Part shown: positions 15,812 to 25,900 of the stretch, piece after piece
Numbering within the stretch: position 1 is the first letter of the stretch
Layout of the letters: every line of letters starts with the position of its first letter
Source: a virus
IMG/VR virus record: IMGVR_UViG_3300008267_005230
Span: 1-43,125 of that record
Strand: one strand, 5' to 3'
Length of the DNA stretch: 43,125 nucleotides
Notes under the pieces: generated by a model
Database searches by the model: none
Seen by the model: only the letters and a program-made list of their open reading frames with translations
Told to the model about the DNA's origin: nothing
Translations under genes and position numbers: made by a program

Positions 15812-18800
15812 TTAGTGCAGATCTACCCACGAGCCCGGAGCAACATAGGCTTGAACTCTATTAGCATCGCTATTGTAAATTAATTCCCCATAATTTAAGA
15901 AATTAAACACTCTAGCCGCTAATTGTGCATTTGTATAAGTTGGTAATCTAAAACTAGAACCGCTAATATTACTTGTGCTAGTGTTAGAAATAACAATATC
16001 ACCGAATAAATTAGTAGTAGGTCGTAGCCCAAATGCAGCACCAGGTGTAACCTGCATCACGTACTGTTCTTGTACGCTGGTATTATCAAATGCACTTATT
16101 CGAAGACCGGATCCTCCAGAACGAATAGTAATAGCATTGGTGCCAGAAATAAGATTAAGTGTGCTAGTTCCTGTTACATTCAATGCTGGATTTGTAATAT
16201 TTCCTGTTACGTTACCTGATACGTTACCTGATAAATTACCGTTAATACCGCCCGATACTGTTAGACTCGTTAGCGTTCCTAAACTAGTAATATTTGGCTG
16301 TGCTGGTGTCAGTACATTTCCTGTAAGGTTTCCAGATACACTACCTGTTAGTGATCCAGTTACTGCGCCACTTAAATTACCCACAAACTGTGCCACAGGA
16401 CCAACAGTACTAATTACTGTTCCGCCCGTGTTTGTTGACAGCATGTTACCTCTTAAATTACCTACAACGTCTACTAAAATTGTGTTAGGCAATGGAAGAG
16501 TTTCTAAATATTTCCAACCAATTGATCCGCCAGTATAAATGAATCCAAGTGCGGTATCTTTTTCATTTAAGATAACATCGTCGTCTGCACCTAACAACAT
16601 ATCTAATACTAGTTTGAATGACAGGTCGTTACCATCATACATAGTAAATGCCAGTCCAGGTGCAAAACTGTATGTGCCGCTTACATCAAATCTAAATGCG
16701 CTGCCTGTGTCAACAAAGTTAGTTGGTGTAAGTACCGTTGATTCGCCGGTAAATGTAACACCGACAGGAGTTGGATGATCGGTTAAAAAGTTAGGATATG
16801 TAACTTTATCAACTGTAACTCGTGTTACGCCCGGAGAAGGGTTAGTTGCAGACACTAATACATAGTCTTTAAACCCACCACTTACGCCGCTTACAGGATC
16901 AATTAGTGCTCCGTCAATGGTTATTGTGTCGTTAGTTCTATAAGCATAACCGTGATTATTAGGATCAATATTAATATTAACTTCAGAGTAAATTCCAACT
17001 ACACTAATGTCTAGATCAATAGTAAGGCCAGCGCCTGAAATAGAATCAGTTGTTGTAGCTAAATTTAATTTTGAAAATGGAACTGTAACGTTCGGTGATA
17101 CGCCTCTGATGGTCCCAGGGTCATAATCTCTATATCGAATTAATCGTAAATTGTCTGTGTCAAATGCTGAATCAGCATCAACAATTCTTACAGTACTACC
17201 AATTGCTCGTAAAGAATCTCTTGGTAGAACAAAATCTCTACCTCCTGTACTTCTTGTTCTAGCTAAAATTCTATCAGAAACAACTAGTTCATAATCGGCT
17301 GATTGAGAAATCCAAGGGCGATTAAAATCGTCAACATACTTTTTAGTAACTAATGTATCGTCCGTATCGCCGCCAATAGTAATAACGCCAGAGCCTACAA
17401 CTTTAGAACCTAGTAAGTCAACTTGTCCTGTGCTAGGAAGAAGCTGTAAGTCGCCTCGAGAATAAATCTTGTCATCTGTAATTGTAAGGTTAGCAGTATG
17501 TATAGTTTTAATACCAATAGTTCTTACATTGTTAATGTTGCCTTCTGCTGGCACTGTTCCGCCAGTGGCAGTTACTGCTAATGTTGAACTAGTCTTTGCA
17601 GTAACTATATGATAGTTGTTTGTACCAAGATTACCTCCACCACTATCAGCTGTGATATACGATCCAACAACAAACTGAGTAGTAGAACTTAATCCTGTAA
17701 TATTATAGGTATAAATTTGAGAACCTGTGTCAACTAAATCGCTGACAAATCCGTTGCTCACCGGAGCTGAGGTAATACCAGTAATACCAAAACCTGCCGC
17801 TTTTGTAATGCTATTAGCAATTACGTTTGCTGAAAGAACTGTTACATCATTAATTCTGTATTCTTTAGTATCTGCAACATTAAAATGTTCTGAGCTATGC
17901 CAAGATCTTTCAGTATAGTTATAAACTAATTCATGATTGATAGGACCGTCTATTAAATTTCCACCTTTTAGAACAATGCCACCAAGGTCGACTAAAGCAC
18001 TATCAGTATTTCCATCAGCTAAAATTATATTTTTATCTTTTACAATTAAATCATTAGTGGTAATAGATGTTGTTGAACCTGTTACTGTAAGATTGCCGTC
18101 AATCCTAGCATCACCACCAACATGCAATGTAGCGGTAGGAACTGTTTTAAACACGCCTAGGTACTGAGAACTTGCATCAATAGAAATAGCATCATATTGT
18201 GTGCCTGCATTAAGTGTAGTAATCTTAATGTCTTGGCCATTTCTGTTACTTTGTAATCTAAAAGTAGCAGCATCAACTAAAATAGTATTTTCTTGGTTAA
18301 CACCTAACTTCAAAGGATTAATATTTTGAATTGACAGTGTACCAAACAGGGTATTATTTTGTGTAGCTAATAACACATCTGCAGGAGAAATTAGTGTGCC
18401 GGTTGCAGAAACTAGAGCATCGGCACTAGTAGCTCGTGTATTAAATTTAAATACGTTTAATGGATCATTAAACACGCCCTGTGTAAATCCAGGTTTAATT
18501 ACACCAGCAAAGTCTCCAATTTGTCCAACTAATGTAAACTGTTCGTGCTTACTAAAGATACCCATGACTTTACCAGCAGACCAAAGTGCTGTAACAGTAC
18601 GTTGATTACCCTGACTGTCGGAGACTGTTACTACATCAAATCCGCTCTTACCTTGACTGTCTTTCCATATTTTACCAGCAGGATACTGTCCCACGCCTGT
18701 ATAAAAATATAATTGATTCTCAACGTTATCAATCCAAAAGTCTCCTTGACCTGGAGTAATTGGGGCGGTGTTACTTACTATTGGACCTGCGCCAATTCTA

Positions 18801-19051
18801 AATACTGTACCGTCGTAGACCTTTAATCTGTTATCGCTAGTGTCGTACCATACTTGACCTACAATTGGATTATTTGGTTCGGTTGTTGAAGCAAAATTTT
18901 CTAGTAATTTTACAAAATTTTCATTGATGTATTCGCCGTAGCCAACTACGTTTTTGCCAATCAATGTTAAATCTGTAGCACTGGTGTCTAGGCCATTATC
19001 AACAATATCTGCTAATAAGCTTCCATCAGTTTTATTAATCTTATAAGCCAT
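15812..19051 (-). CDS. long tail-fibre protein with shared N-terminal attachment domain
   Basis: The protein has 1079 residues. Residues 1 to about 125 (LIGKNVVGYGEYINENFVKLLENFA, GQVWYDTSDNRLKVYDG, GDFWIDNVENQLYFYTG) are the attachment domain shared with the 897- and 594-residue proteins. A strip at about 300 to 345 reads ATLHVGGDARIDGNLTVTGS, typical of fibre shafts. The C-terminal third contains glycine-spaced repeats (LSGAVTGSLTGSVSGNLTGNV, GNLSGNVSGNVTGNITNP), consistent with a triple beta-helical shaft, and ends FNFLNYGELIYNSDANRVQAYV. The start overlaps the stop of the 897-residue fibre (TAATG). It is a virion-surface protein, probably receptor-contacting; the receptor is unknown. Confidence 0.8.
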   Translation of the reverse strand: MAYKINKTDGSLLADIVDNGLDTSATDLTLIGKNVVGYGEYINENFVKLLENFASTTEPNNPIVGQVWYDTSDNRLKVYDGTVFRIGAGPIVSNTAPITPGQGDFWIDNVENQLYFYTGVGQYPAGKIWKDSQGKSGFDVVTVSDSQGNQRTVTALWSAGKVMGIFSKHEQFTLVGQIGDFAGVIKPGFTQGVFNDPLNVFKFNTRATSADALVSATGTLISPADVLLATQNNTLFGTLSIQNINPLKLGVNQENTILVDAATFRLQSNRNGQDIKITTLNAGTQYDAISIDASSQYLGVFKTVPTATLHVGGDARIDGNLTVTGSTTSITTNDLIVKDKNIILADGNTDSALVDLGGIVLKGGNLIDGPINHELVYNYTERSWHSSEHFNVADTKEYRINDVTVLSANVIANSITKAAGFGITGITSAPVSNGFVSDLVDTGSQIYTYNITGLSSTTQFVVGSYITADSGGGNLGTNNYHIVTAKTSSTLAVTATGGTVPAEGNINNVRTIGIKTIHTANLTITDDKIYSRGDLQLLPSTGQVDLLGSKVVGSGVITIGGDTDDTLVTKKYVDDFNRPWISQSADYELVVSDRILARTRSTGGRDFVLPRDSLRAIGSTVRIVDADSAFDTDNLRLIRYRDYDPGTIRGVSPNVTVPFSKLNLATTTDSISGAGLTIDLDISVVGIYSEVNINIDPNNHGYAYRTNDTITIDGALIDPVSGVSGGFKDYVLVSATNPSPGVTRVTVDKVTYPNFLTDHPTPVGVTFTGESTVLTPTNFVDTGSAFRFDVSGTYSFAPGLAFTMYDGNDLSFKLVLDMLLGADDDVILNEKDTALGFIYTGGSIGWKYLETLPLPNTILVDVVGNLRGNMLSTNTGGTVISTVGPVAQFVGNLSGAVTGSLTGSVSGNLTGNVLTPAQPNITSLGTLTSLTVSGGINGNLSGNVSGNVTGNITNPALNVTGTSTLNLISGTNAITIRSGGSGLRISAFDNTSVQEQYVMQVTPGAAFGLRPTTNLFGDIVISNTSTSNISGSSFRLPTYTNAQLAARVFNFLNYGELIYNSDANRVQAYVAPGSWVDLH

Positions 19052-21744
19052 TATATAATCCTACCAGTAAAAATAACATAGTTAATTGCTTGATAAGGGT
19101 TCATAATATCAAACGGTTGTCCAACTGCTCCGACAACATCAATATCGCCAGTTGTTGGTAATAATTGAGCGTTTGAAAGAGAGTTGTTAATGTTAGTTGT
19201 TATAGCTCCGGTATCTGCAGGAGCTCCAACTGCAAATCGCAAAGCATAATATTGATTACCGGCACTACCAATTAAATCATGGGAGTGTTGCGGTAATTGA
19301 TTTACAGTTAATGTCTGTTGTCTTGATCCACCTACTATTCCAGGAGCATTGGCTGAAGGTACTCTAGGTACTACTGGTGCACCACCACCACCGTCAATAT
19401 TTCCTAGCGAAGTAAGTGTCAGTCCTGACAATGACGGGTATGTAACCGGCTGTGGTTGGCAACTGCATATAATAGTTGTAAATCCAGGACTTGGAGTGTT
19501 ATTAGATATAGAAGTAATAACAACTGGAGCATTGGTAGTTAACAGGCCGTGACCCAATACAACTTTACCCAGCTGGAACGGTCCATTAATTATTAAACTA
19601 TTCTGAACTACTAACTCTACAGAGATAGCACTGATTGTAGTAATTGCGTTACGTGTTGCAGAAGTTACAGATGTTTCAATATTGACAGTATTATTATTGT
19701 CCATATTTTCAACACCTATGGCAAATCGTCCTCTGAGATCAGGTAATGCAAAACTTTGATAACCTTGCAATAAGGACTGAGATTTATAAGTGTACCCGAT
19801 CGCAGCAAATAATTCAGGATATAAAGACTGGCGTTGTTCACTGCCGTCACACAACAGATACCCTGGTGGAGGTGTTAACCCTGCATAAGGAAACACAGCG
19901 CCCGGAGGAACTGTACCTAAATTTTGAAATAGTGTAGTCTTGCTTATTTTTCTTAATGGTGGAGACAAAGACGGTCTGTACACCAAGAAATAATCACTGT
20001 TTAAAGAATCAGCAACTGGTTCTTTTGAATTAATAATATCATCGCTGATGGTAGTAACAAATGCGCCACCTGACTGCGGAGTCACTGTTCCTGTAACTGT
20101 TGCTGCTGCAATAGTGCCGGCAGTCGCTGTTGTATATTCAAACCAATATCCGTAAGTTATATCTTGTCCAATAGCTGTGATAGATTGATTGGTTATGCTA
20201 AACAGTGAATTGCTACAAGAAACACTGATAAACCAGTTTACTTGAAACTGATGATCTACTGCACCTGTGAAAACTCTTGCAGTAAAATTTGATCGTTGTG
20301 CTCTAGTAAGTGTTCTAGTAGGTGTAGGTTGACTGCCGTTAAACTGAATTAACGTACTGTTAACATCACCGGTCATTCTAAAAACAGTACTAGCTGCTAA
20401 TCTTGCTGCAGATCCTGTGATACTACCTGTTACATTACCGGTAAAGCTACCTGTAAAGCTATCACCAAAATAGTTTTTAGCGTAGATATTTCTAAAACGT
20501 TTGTTGCCGCTGCCAACAATACTCGAGTCAGCACCAATATCATGTGCTTCGTTTGTTCTAGCATTAATAGCAACACCGCCTAGAGTAGTTCCTACTGTGA
20601 GATGTCCTGTAACACTGATATCTCCACCAACATAAGCATTACCAGCCACACCTACTCCGCCAGTAGTTACAATACTACCAGTAATTGTTGATGTTGAATT
20701 AGTAGTGTCAGTGGTATAAATTTGTCCGTTTGTTAATAAATTTCCATTAATATCTAAACTAGCTCTTTCGCTCTGATAGGGCGCTGGCATAAAGTCAGGG
20801 TTACTTTTGTTAATACCAATTTGACTTAAACCTGTAATTGTAATTACATCTTTAGGTGCATTAAGCAAGTCTGTAGTTCTTAATACAATAGAAGAACCTA
20901 GTGCTTTATTTCCTAAAATTGTCTGCTTGTTAGTTGTTGAAATAAGTGTAGTTTCTAACGAGTCACCAATTCTTACACCAGCTGCGTTTCGAATATTAAA
21001 AGGAAAGTTAGTAGTACTAGACTGGTCGTTCCTTAAAAAATTTGCAGCAGGAACAGTATCATTACCTACAATTAAGGAGTTAGATTTTTCACTTATTCCC
21101 CAAAATTTAACTGAATTAGTACCATCGGTATCAAAGTCTTCTGTAGTTAAATTGACACCTTGTTTTATTTTTTCGAACCCAGTAATAACTGATTTAGGAA
21201 AAAATTCGTCTTTGCTAATAATAGCAACACGTAGACCGTTTATGTATAATGTAAGAACAGTTCTTTTAGTATTAGTATCTCTATCATCAATCTCTTCTGA
21301 TTTGAGACCTGATGCAGTTCCGCCTTTAAACTCAGGGCCAACTAGCACCCATAAAGAACCGTTATATAGATAAAGTTGCTGATTAGTTGTATCAACCCAT
21401 AAGTCGCCTGTTACACTTTTATCTGATCCCGGAGCAGTATTAGCTTTAATAATATTACCTGCTTCTCTCCAATTTGTACCGTCGAACAATCTTAATTGAG
21501 GGCGAGGTGGAGTTGAGTCCGAATCTGTATCGTACCATAATTGTCCAACTATTGGATTAGGAGGAGAATTTTTGTTTGCAAAATTTTCAAGTAGATGTAG
21601 GAAATTTTTTCCTACCGGAATAGCAAATTCTGGATAATTTTTTCCTACAAATGTAATACTGGTTGTTTGGTCGAGTGTTTGATCCTCAACTGTAACACCA
21701 TCTGGGTAAGCTGCTGTATCTGAACGCGGAATATTATAAGCCAT
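19051..21744 (-). CDS. tail-fibre protein with C-terminal phage tail collar domain
   Basis: The protein has 897 residues. The N-terminal attachment domain (FVGKNYPEFAIPVGKNFLHLLENFA, GQLWYDTD, GDLWVDTTNQQLYLYNG) is shared with the two following fibres. A middle shaft carries GDISVTGHLTVGTTLGG and SFTGSFTGNVTGSITGS. The C-terminus is a phage tail collar domain: FPYAGLTPPPGYLLCDGSEQ, LPDLRGRFAIGVENMD, QLPQHSHD and PFDIMNPYQAINYVIFTG. Collar domains occur in short tail fibres such as T4 gp12 and in many adhesins. The start overlaps the stop of the 203-residue gene (TAATG). It is the only one of the three paralogs with a collar domain. Confidence 0.85.
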   Translation of the reverse strand: MAYNIPRSDTAAYPDGVTVEDQTLDQTTSITFVGKNYPEFAIPVGKNFLHLLENFANKNSPPNPIVGQLWYDTDSDSTPPRPQLRLFDGTNWREAGNIIKANTAPGSDKSVTGDLWVDTTNQQLYLYNGSLWVLVGPEFKGGTASGLKSEEIDDRDTNTKRTVLTLYINGLRVAIISKDEFFPKSVITGFEKIKQGVNLTTEDFDTDGTNSVKFWGISEKSNSLIVGNDTVPAANFLRNDQSSTTNFPFNIRNAAGVRIGDSLETTLISTTNKQTILGNKALGSSIVLRTTDLLNAPKDVITITGLSQIGINKSNPDFMPAPYQSERASLDINGNLLTNGQIYTTDTTNSTSTITGSIVTTGGVGVAGNAYVGGDISVTGHLTVGTTLGGVAINARTNEAHDIGADSSIVGSGNKRFRNIYAKNYFGDSFTGSFTGNVTGSITGSAARLAASTVFRMTGDVNSTLIQFNGSQPTPTRTLTRAQRSNFTARVFTGAVDHQFQVNWFISVSCSNSLFSITNQSITAIGQDITYGYWFEYTTATAGTIAAATVTGTVTPQSGGAFVTTISDDIINSKEPVADSLNSDYFLVYRPSLSPPLRKISKTTLFQNLGTVPPGAVFPYAGLTPPPGYLLCDGSEQRQSLYPELFAAIGYTYKSQSLLQGYQSFALPDLRGRFAIGVENMDNNNTVNIETSVTSATRNAITTISAISVELVVQNSLIINGPFQLGKVVLGHGLLTTNAPVVITSISNNTPSPGFTTIICSCQPQPVTYPSLSGLTLTSLGNIDGGGGAPVVPRVPSANAPGIVGGSRQQTLTVNQLPQHSHDLIGSAGNQYYALRFAVGAPADTGAITTNINNSLSNAQLLPTTGDIDVVGAVGQPFDIMNPYQAINYVIFTGRII

Positions 21745-22355
21745 TACTGTACCTCATTCAATCCAGTTAAACTCTGTATACGAACTGTATAGTCAATTTG
21801 AATAAGTCTATTCAAAGACTTTTGCACAGGGTGGAAAATAACATGTGTAAGCAATCTTGGATTTCCTGTTGTACTGTAACTTACAAGTCCTAGTTCATCA
21901 AATACAAACCTACTTTCATTGTCGCTGGTGTTATCAAATGCATCTTGTCCTGCGGGCTCGCCGTAGTCTAATAAGCAAGTTACAAACACGTCAGTGTAGT
22001 ATTTTCCAGAAACGTGTCTAGTTTCTATTCTGTTTCGTGTAGGGTCTAGATTAGATGAAGATCTATCATTTACAATTTTAGAATATGTTTGATTATACAA
22101 ACTTGCGTTTGTACCAATTGAGTTTGGAGTGAGGTAGGTGATGATGCCAGTTGGGTCAACTGTAGTACCACCATTTCCAAACGCCATCGAATTTATAAAT
22201 CCTTGACCAGCATCAGCAATACTTTCTGCTAGCGCAATACTCATATTTTCATAATGAATAGCATTACGCTTATTAACAAAAACTTGTTCTGATACAGGGT
22301 CAAAAATCTTTATGTGGCCTTCGATATGAATTCCTGATAGATCTTTACCTTGCAT
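21744..22355 (-). CDS. conserved virion structural protein of marine T4-like phages (unknown role)
   Basis: The protein has 203 residues. It starts MQGKDLSGIHIEGHIKIFDPVSEQVFVNKRNAIHYENMSIALAESIAD, continues INSMAFGNGGTTVDPTGIITYLTPN, and ends VIFHPVQKSLNRLIQIDYTVRIQS. No enzymatic motif or signal is present. The position directly before the fibre series and the beta-rich composition suggest a baseplate or fibre-connector protein. The gene is coupled to the collar-domain fibre by a TAATG overlap, so a matching stoichiometry or assembly role is plausible. Confidence 0.65.
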   Translation of the reverse strand: MQGKDLSGIHIEGHIKIFDPVSEQVFVNKRNAIHYENMSIALAESIADAGQGFINSMAFGNGGTTVDPTGIITYLTPNSIGTNASLYNQTYSKIVNDRSSSNLDPTRNRIETRHVSGKYYTDVFVTCLLDYGEPAGQDAFDNTSDNESRFVFDELGLVSYSTTGNPRLLTHVIFHPVQKSLNRLIQIDYTVRIQSLTGLNEVQ

Positions 22356-22370
22356 ATTAGACTCTTTAAA

Positions 22371-22910
22371 TTATAGACGACCAACTACGATTTCAATAAC
22401 ACCTTCTTCGCCATCAAAATCTTCTAACGCTTTTCCAATAACTGAACCTAGTTTTGGATTTTCAGCGGCTTTGGCTCGACCGTTACCAGCACTGATCATA
22501 AGGTCTCCCTTTTTAACTGCGCCGTAAACACCAACAGGAACTCGTCCTTGTAGTGCAACTACTGCGGTATGTTCACCAAGAGTTACAGCACATTCTAACT
22601 GGCTGTTCATAATAAATCCTGGGTTAAAGGAAACAACTCCTGCTATTCTTGCAGTATCTTCTGCTGCTATAGTAACTTCGTGAGCGCCACCGAACATAAG
22701 AACTATTCCGGGCTCATAGACTGCATCAGCAACGTATTTTTCAGCTAAATCGGCGTAACGACTTGACGTTGCTACTCCCTGAAAAAGACCTGCATTTAAA
22801 TTTCCATCAGCATCCCTACATGCTATAGTGAATGGTGTACCTGTACTTGCGCTATCAATGCTAGCTTCTCTGTAAAGCTGGCCTACTTTTAATGTATCTG
22901 CTTGAGACAT
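22371..22910 (-). CDS. small structural protein consisting of repeat plus ADLAEKY module
   Basis: The protein has 179 residues. Residues 4 to 50 (ADTLKVGQLYREASIDSASTG...CRDADGNLNAGLFQG) match both repeats of the 594-residue fibre. The remaining 129 residues (YADLAEKYVADAVYEPG, GVVSFNPGFIMNS, ALQGRVPVGVYGAVKKGD, SAGNGRAKAA) match its C-terminal domain. The gene is thus essentially a free-standing copy of that fibre end. It may trimerise at a fibre tip or replace the end of another fibre; this is inferred. It has its own upstream gap with late-promoter-like boxes and a TTAGGAG ribosome site. Confidence 0.75.
   Translation of the reverse strand: MSQADTLKVGQLYREASIDSASTGTPFTIACRDADGNLNAGLFQGVATSSRYADLAEKYVADAVYEPGIVLMFGGAHEVTIAAEDTARIAGVVSFNPGFIMNSQLECAVTLGEHTAVVALQGRVPVGVYGAVKKGDLMISAGNGRAKAAENPKLGSVIGKALEDFDGEEGVIEIVVGRL
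22761..22901 (-). repeat. 47-residue coding repeat, free-standing copy
   Basis: Encodes residues 4 to 50 of the 179-residue protein. It matches the two copies inside the 594-residue fibre gene about 8 kb downstream in the transcription direction, and as in that gene it directly precedes ADLAEKY. Confidence 0.7.
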
Positions 22911-22933
22911 AATAAAGACTCCTAATATTTTTA

Positions 22934-22941
22934 TATTTAGT
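22934..22941 (-). promoter_or_regulatory. late-promoter-like box ACTAAATA
   Basis: ACTAAATA lies 24 bases before the ATG at 22910, the same spacing as the exact late promoters, but differs from NATAAATA at one base. Confidence 0.4.
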
Positions 22942-22946
22942 TAAAT

Positions 22947-22964
22947 CAAAAACTACGGTTTTTG
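22947..22964. terminator. perfect 7-bp inverted repeat, possible weak hairpin
   Basis: CAAAAAC, a 4-base loop and GTTTTTG form a perfect but AT-rich stem in the 83-base gap after the giant gene. There is no GC-rich stem and no long U run, so termination is doubtful. An attenuating or mRNA-stabilising role is equally possible. Confidence 0.25.
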
Positions 22965-22993
22965 TCGTGATAAACTGCTACTTTGATTTCCTT

Positions 22994-25900
22994 TTAATAT
23001 TTATCTTGATACTTATTTGGCCAAACTGACGGAGTATCTTTTAAGAAATTAGCCACTGTATTAGTAGATTTAGCTAACCTCTGTCCTAGATCATTCCACA
23101 GTCTGCCCTGCTTTTTAACTACTACAACCTTAAGTTCAACTTTTGCACCGTTGGTTAATGTTTTAATAGGTAACGCAGTTAGCTGTAAACGTGTTGTTCC
23201 AGTGGTGTTAAATTCTTTAACAACTGTTTGATCACCTTCTGGGCTATAAGGGTATTCAGTATTAAGATACTCTGTGTATTCTGATTTTCGTAGTCGTCTT
23301 CCGCCTACGAACACTTCAATTTCGTTAAGTTTTGGTATGTAAGGCAATTCAAGTATACCTTGAGAGTATAATAATGGATCATCAATTGCATTACCGGTTT
23401 TAATTACTTCGGTGTCCTTATAAGGAATTGTTTCTGAAGCGCCAATACCTTGGATTATACTGCCTGCTTCGTGGTAAGTTGGAAGTCCTGTTCCCAGTGT
23501 TCCGCGACGTAATTGACTTAATTTGTTACCAGTTTTGATAAAATATTCAATTCGTTCTCCGTTAATTTCAATAATTCCGGGTATGTTTTTAGCAGGATTC
23601 GGATCATCTAATTTTGAAGAATCAGCAACTGAAATTGTGTTATCTCCTTGATATAGATTTTCTGTTAAAGAAGTAGCTTTGTTTTTGTTAAGTCTCTTAT
23701 AGTGAACTCTGTTTAATATATCTTTAAACTGCATGTAGCCAAAACTTTCGTGTACTACGGTATTTGTAAAGGCAATAATTTGAACAGCGTCTGTATCTAA
23801 CAGATAATCTTTTAACCTTATAGTAATGTGATCTTTTTCAAGATAATAATCGATATTGTTACTTAATAACTTATTATTCTTAATTACCCACACAAAATCT
23901 CCAGACACCGCAGTTTTACGCAGTCTAAAGTTACCGCCTAGTTTGCCAGCAAGCTCATAGAAGTCTGGAGTACCCGGAGCAACTTGTATGATTGGTACTA
24001 GTGTATCAACGGTTCTTTCTACATCTAAAATATTATGATTATAGAAACTAATTACTTCAAATTTAGTTTGATTTGGATATGTATTTTTAAATGTAATTGA
24101 ATTAGTTGTTGTAGTATAATCTCCAGTGTTATCTATTACTACAACAAAATCTTTGCCTTCCTGGTAGGTAGTCTGATTGAGAATTACTGTAATATTTGGA
24201 GGGTTTGCTCGTACAACAAAATTAGCAGTGATTGTGCCGCCAGTACCAGAGCCGCCTGTGATTGCAAACGGACTTGCTGGAGGTGTAACATATACACCTA
24301 AACCTACAACAATAACATCTTGTATTTCACCTGTAAATTGATTAATACGTGTAACTTCTAATTTAACAGGCGAACCAGAAATACCTTGGTCGCCTCCAAC
24401 GGCATCAATAATGTTGCCTACTGCATAACCAGTGCCACCGTTAGGAACAACAGAATCTTTTTCAACTTCATAGGTAAAAATTGTATAGTCTAATTCAACG
24501 TTAAAGTCTGGACCTTGTACTAATTCTTTTTCGTCAATATAAACTTTTACATCGTTAGTGTTAATTAAACTAGGATCATATTTGTGATCTTTTAAACTAT
24601 ACGACAGCAGATTGTTAGTCATAGTAAAATAATCTGCTGCTCTAGGAGTAAGGAAATTTTGACCTTGTTTTACTAGCACATTCTGATCATAAGGTTTAGT
24701 TGTACCAATTCTGTTTGAAAGATTATAGGTAGACTGGCCTGTTAGATATACTATTTCTTCTGACTTAACAATCGTAGCATTGTTTTCTATGTTGCCAGAA
24801 TCAATAATATAATTTATTACTGCACCTACTGCCGGCGGCGTAGCAAACTGTATACCAACTCTTGATCTCCAAGATTGATCTATTTTATCTGTGTACTCAT
24901 CATCAGTACTGAACAGTGAATATTCTGCTGGTTCACCGTTGACCAATACTATAGCGGTAGCAGTTGCAAACCATCCTGCTTTAGTAATAAATTCTTTAGT
25001 AACTCCGTCACCTACAAAATAATCAGTATCAAGCATGTCAGACGACACAAATCCAATACTTATAATTGATATTATTTGATTTGTTGAAGGAATTGTTGTA
25101 AATTCTATTTTGTTATTTTGATAGTTAATTGTATAATCGTCTTCAATTTTTTTAATTTGATCATCTATTTTAACAATCACTGACGTAGCGTTACCAAAAT
25201 ATTGACCAATTAAATATCCCGTGCTTGCACCGTCAGCTACGTGATTTTTAAACATGATGTTAGGACAGCCGCCGCTAGGTCTATGATATACTTTAACTGA
25301 TAGTGTATCATTGATCTGCCCAGGAACGAGTTCTTCTGTGCCGCCATTACGTTCTACAGAAACAAAATCATCTCCATCTAATACAATGTCGTCAGGTGCA
25401 AGACCAGTTGCACTAGTTAATGCACCATTGGCAAACAATCCGCCTGATAACTGTGTATCGTAGGTGTCTTCGTCCATTGGATAGCTACCATCTGACTCTT
25501 GCTTTCTAAATATGATTCGGTCACCGTATTTTCCAGCGTACACCGTAGTTTGAATTTCTCTTAATTGTAGATTTACAGATGTTGGAACGTTGATAATATC
25601 AAATGCATTGTTTCCAGTAAATGTTAACATTACAGCATCTGTATTTGTCTGTAAAGGAGTATTATAGTAAGGATCATCAATTCGCACTGGAGTATCGTAT
25701 TTGTTACCCCAAACATAACCACCTATACCTAGTTGCGGTGTATTTTCTAAAATAATAATAAACTCTTTGCCTGATACAAGTCGTTTAACAGTATGAATAC
25801 CGTTGCAGTTAGGATCAGGGTCGCTAGGATCGGCTTTTACAATTCCTTCAATGATAATAGTTGCGCCGAGATCTAATTTATGATCTTCTTGTGTTACAAT

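Noticed and set aside
15975-21373. Long plus-strand open frames inside the fibre genes
   Set aside because: They mirror the low-stop composition of Thr/Ser/Val-rich fibre genes in the opposite strand, have no ribosome sites, and their translations look like shadows.
19051-21744. Diversity-generating retroelement acting on the collar-domain fibre
   Set aside because: No reverse transcriptase or template repeat is visible in the window, and no adenine-biased variable copy was seen.
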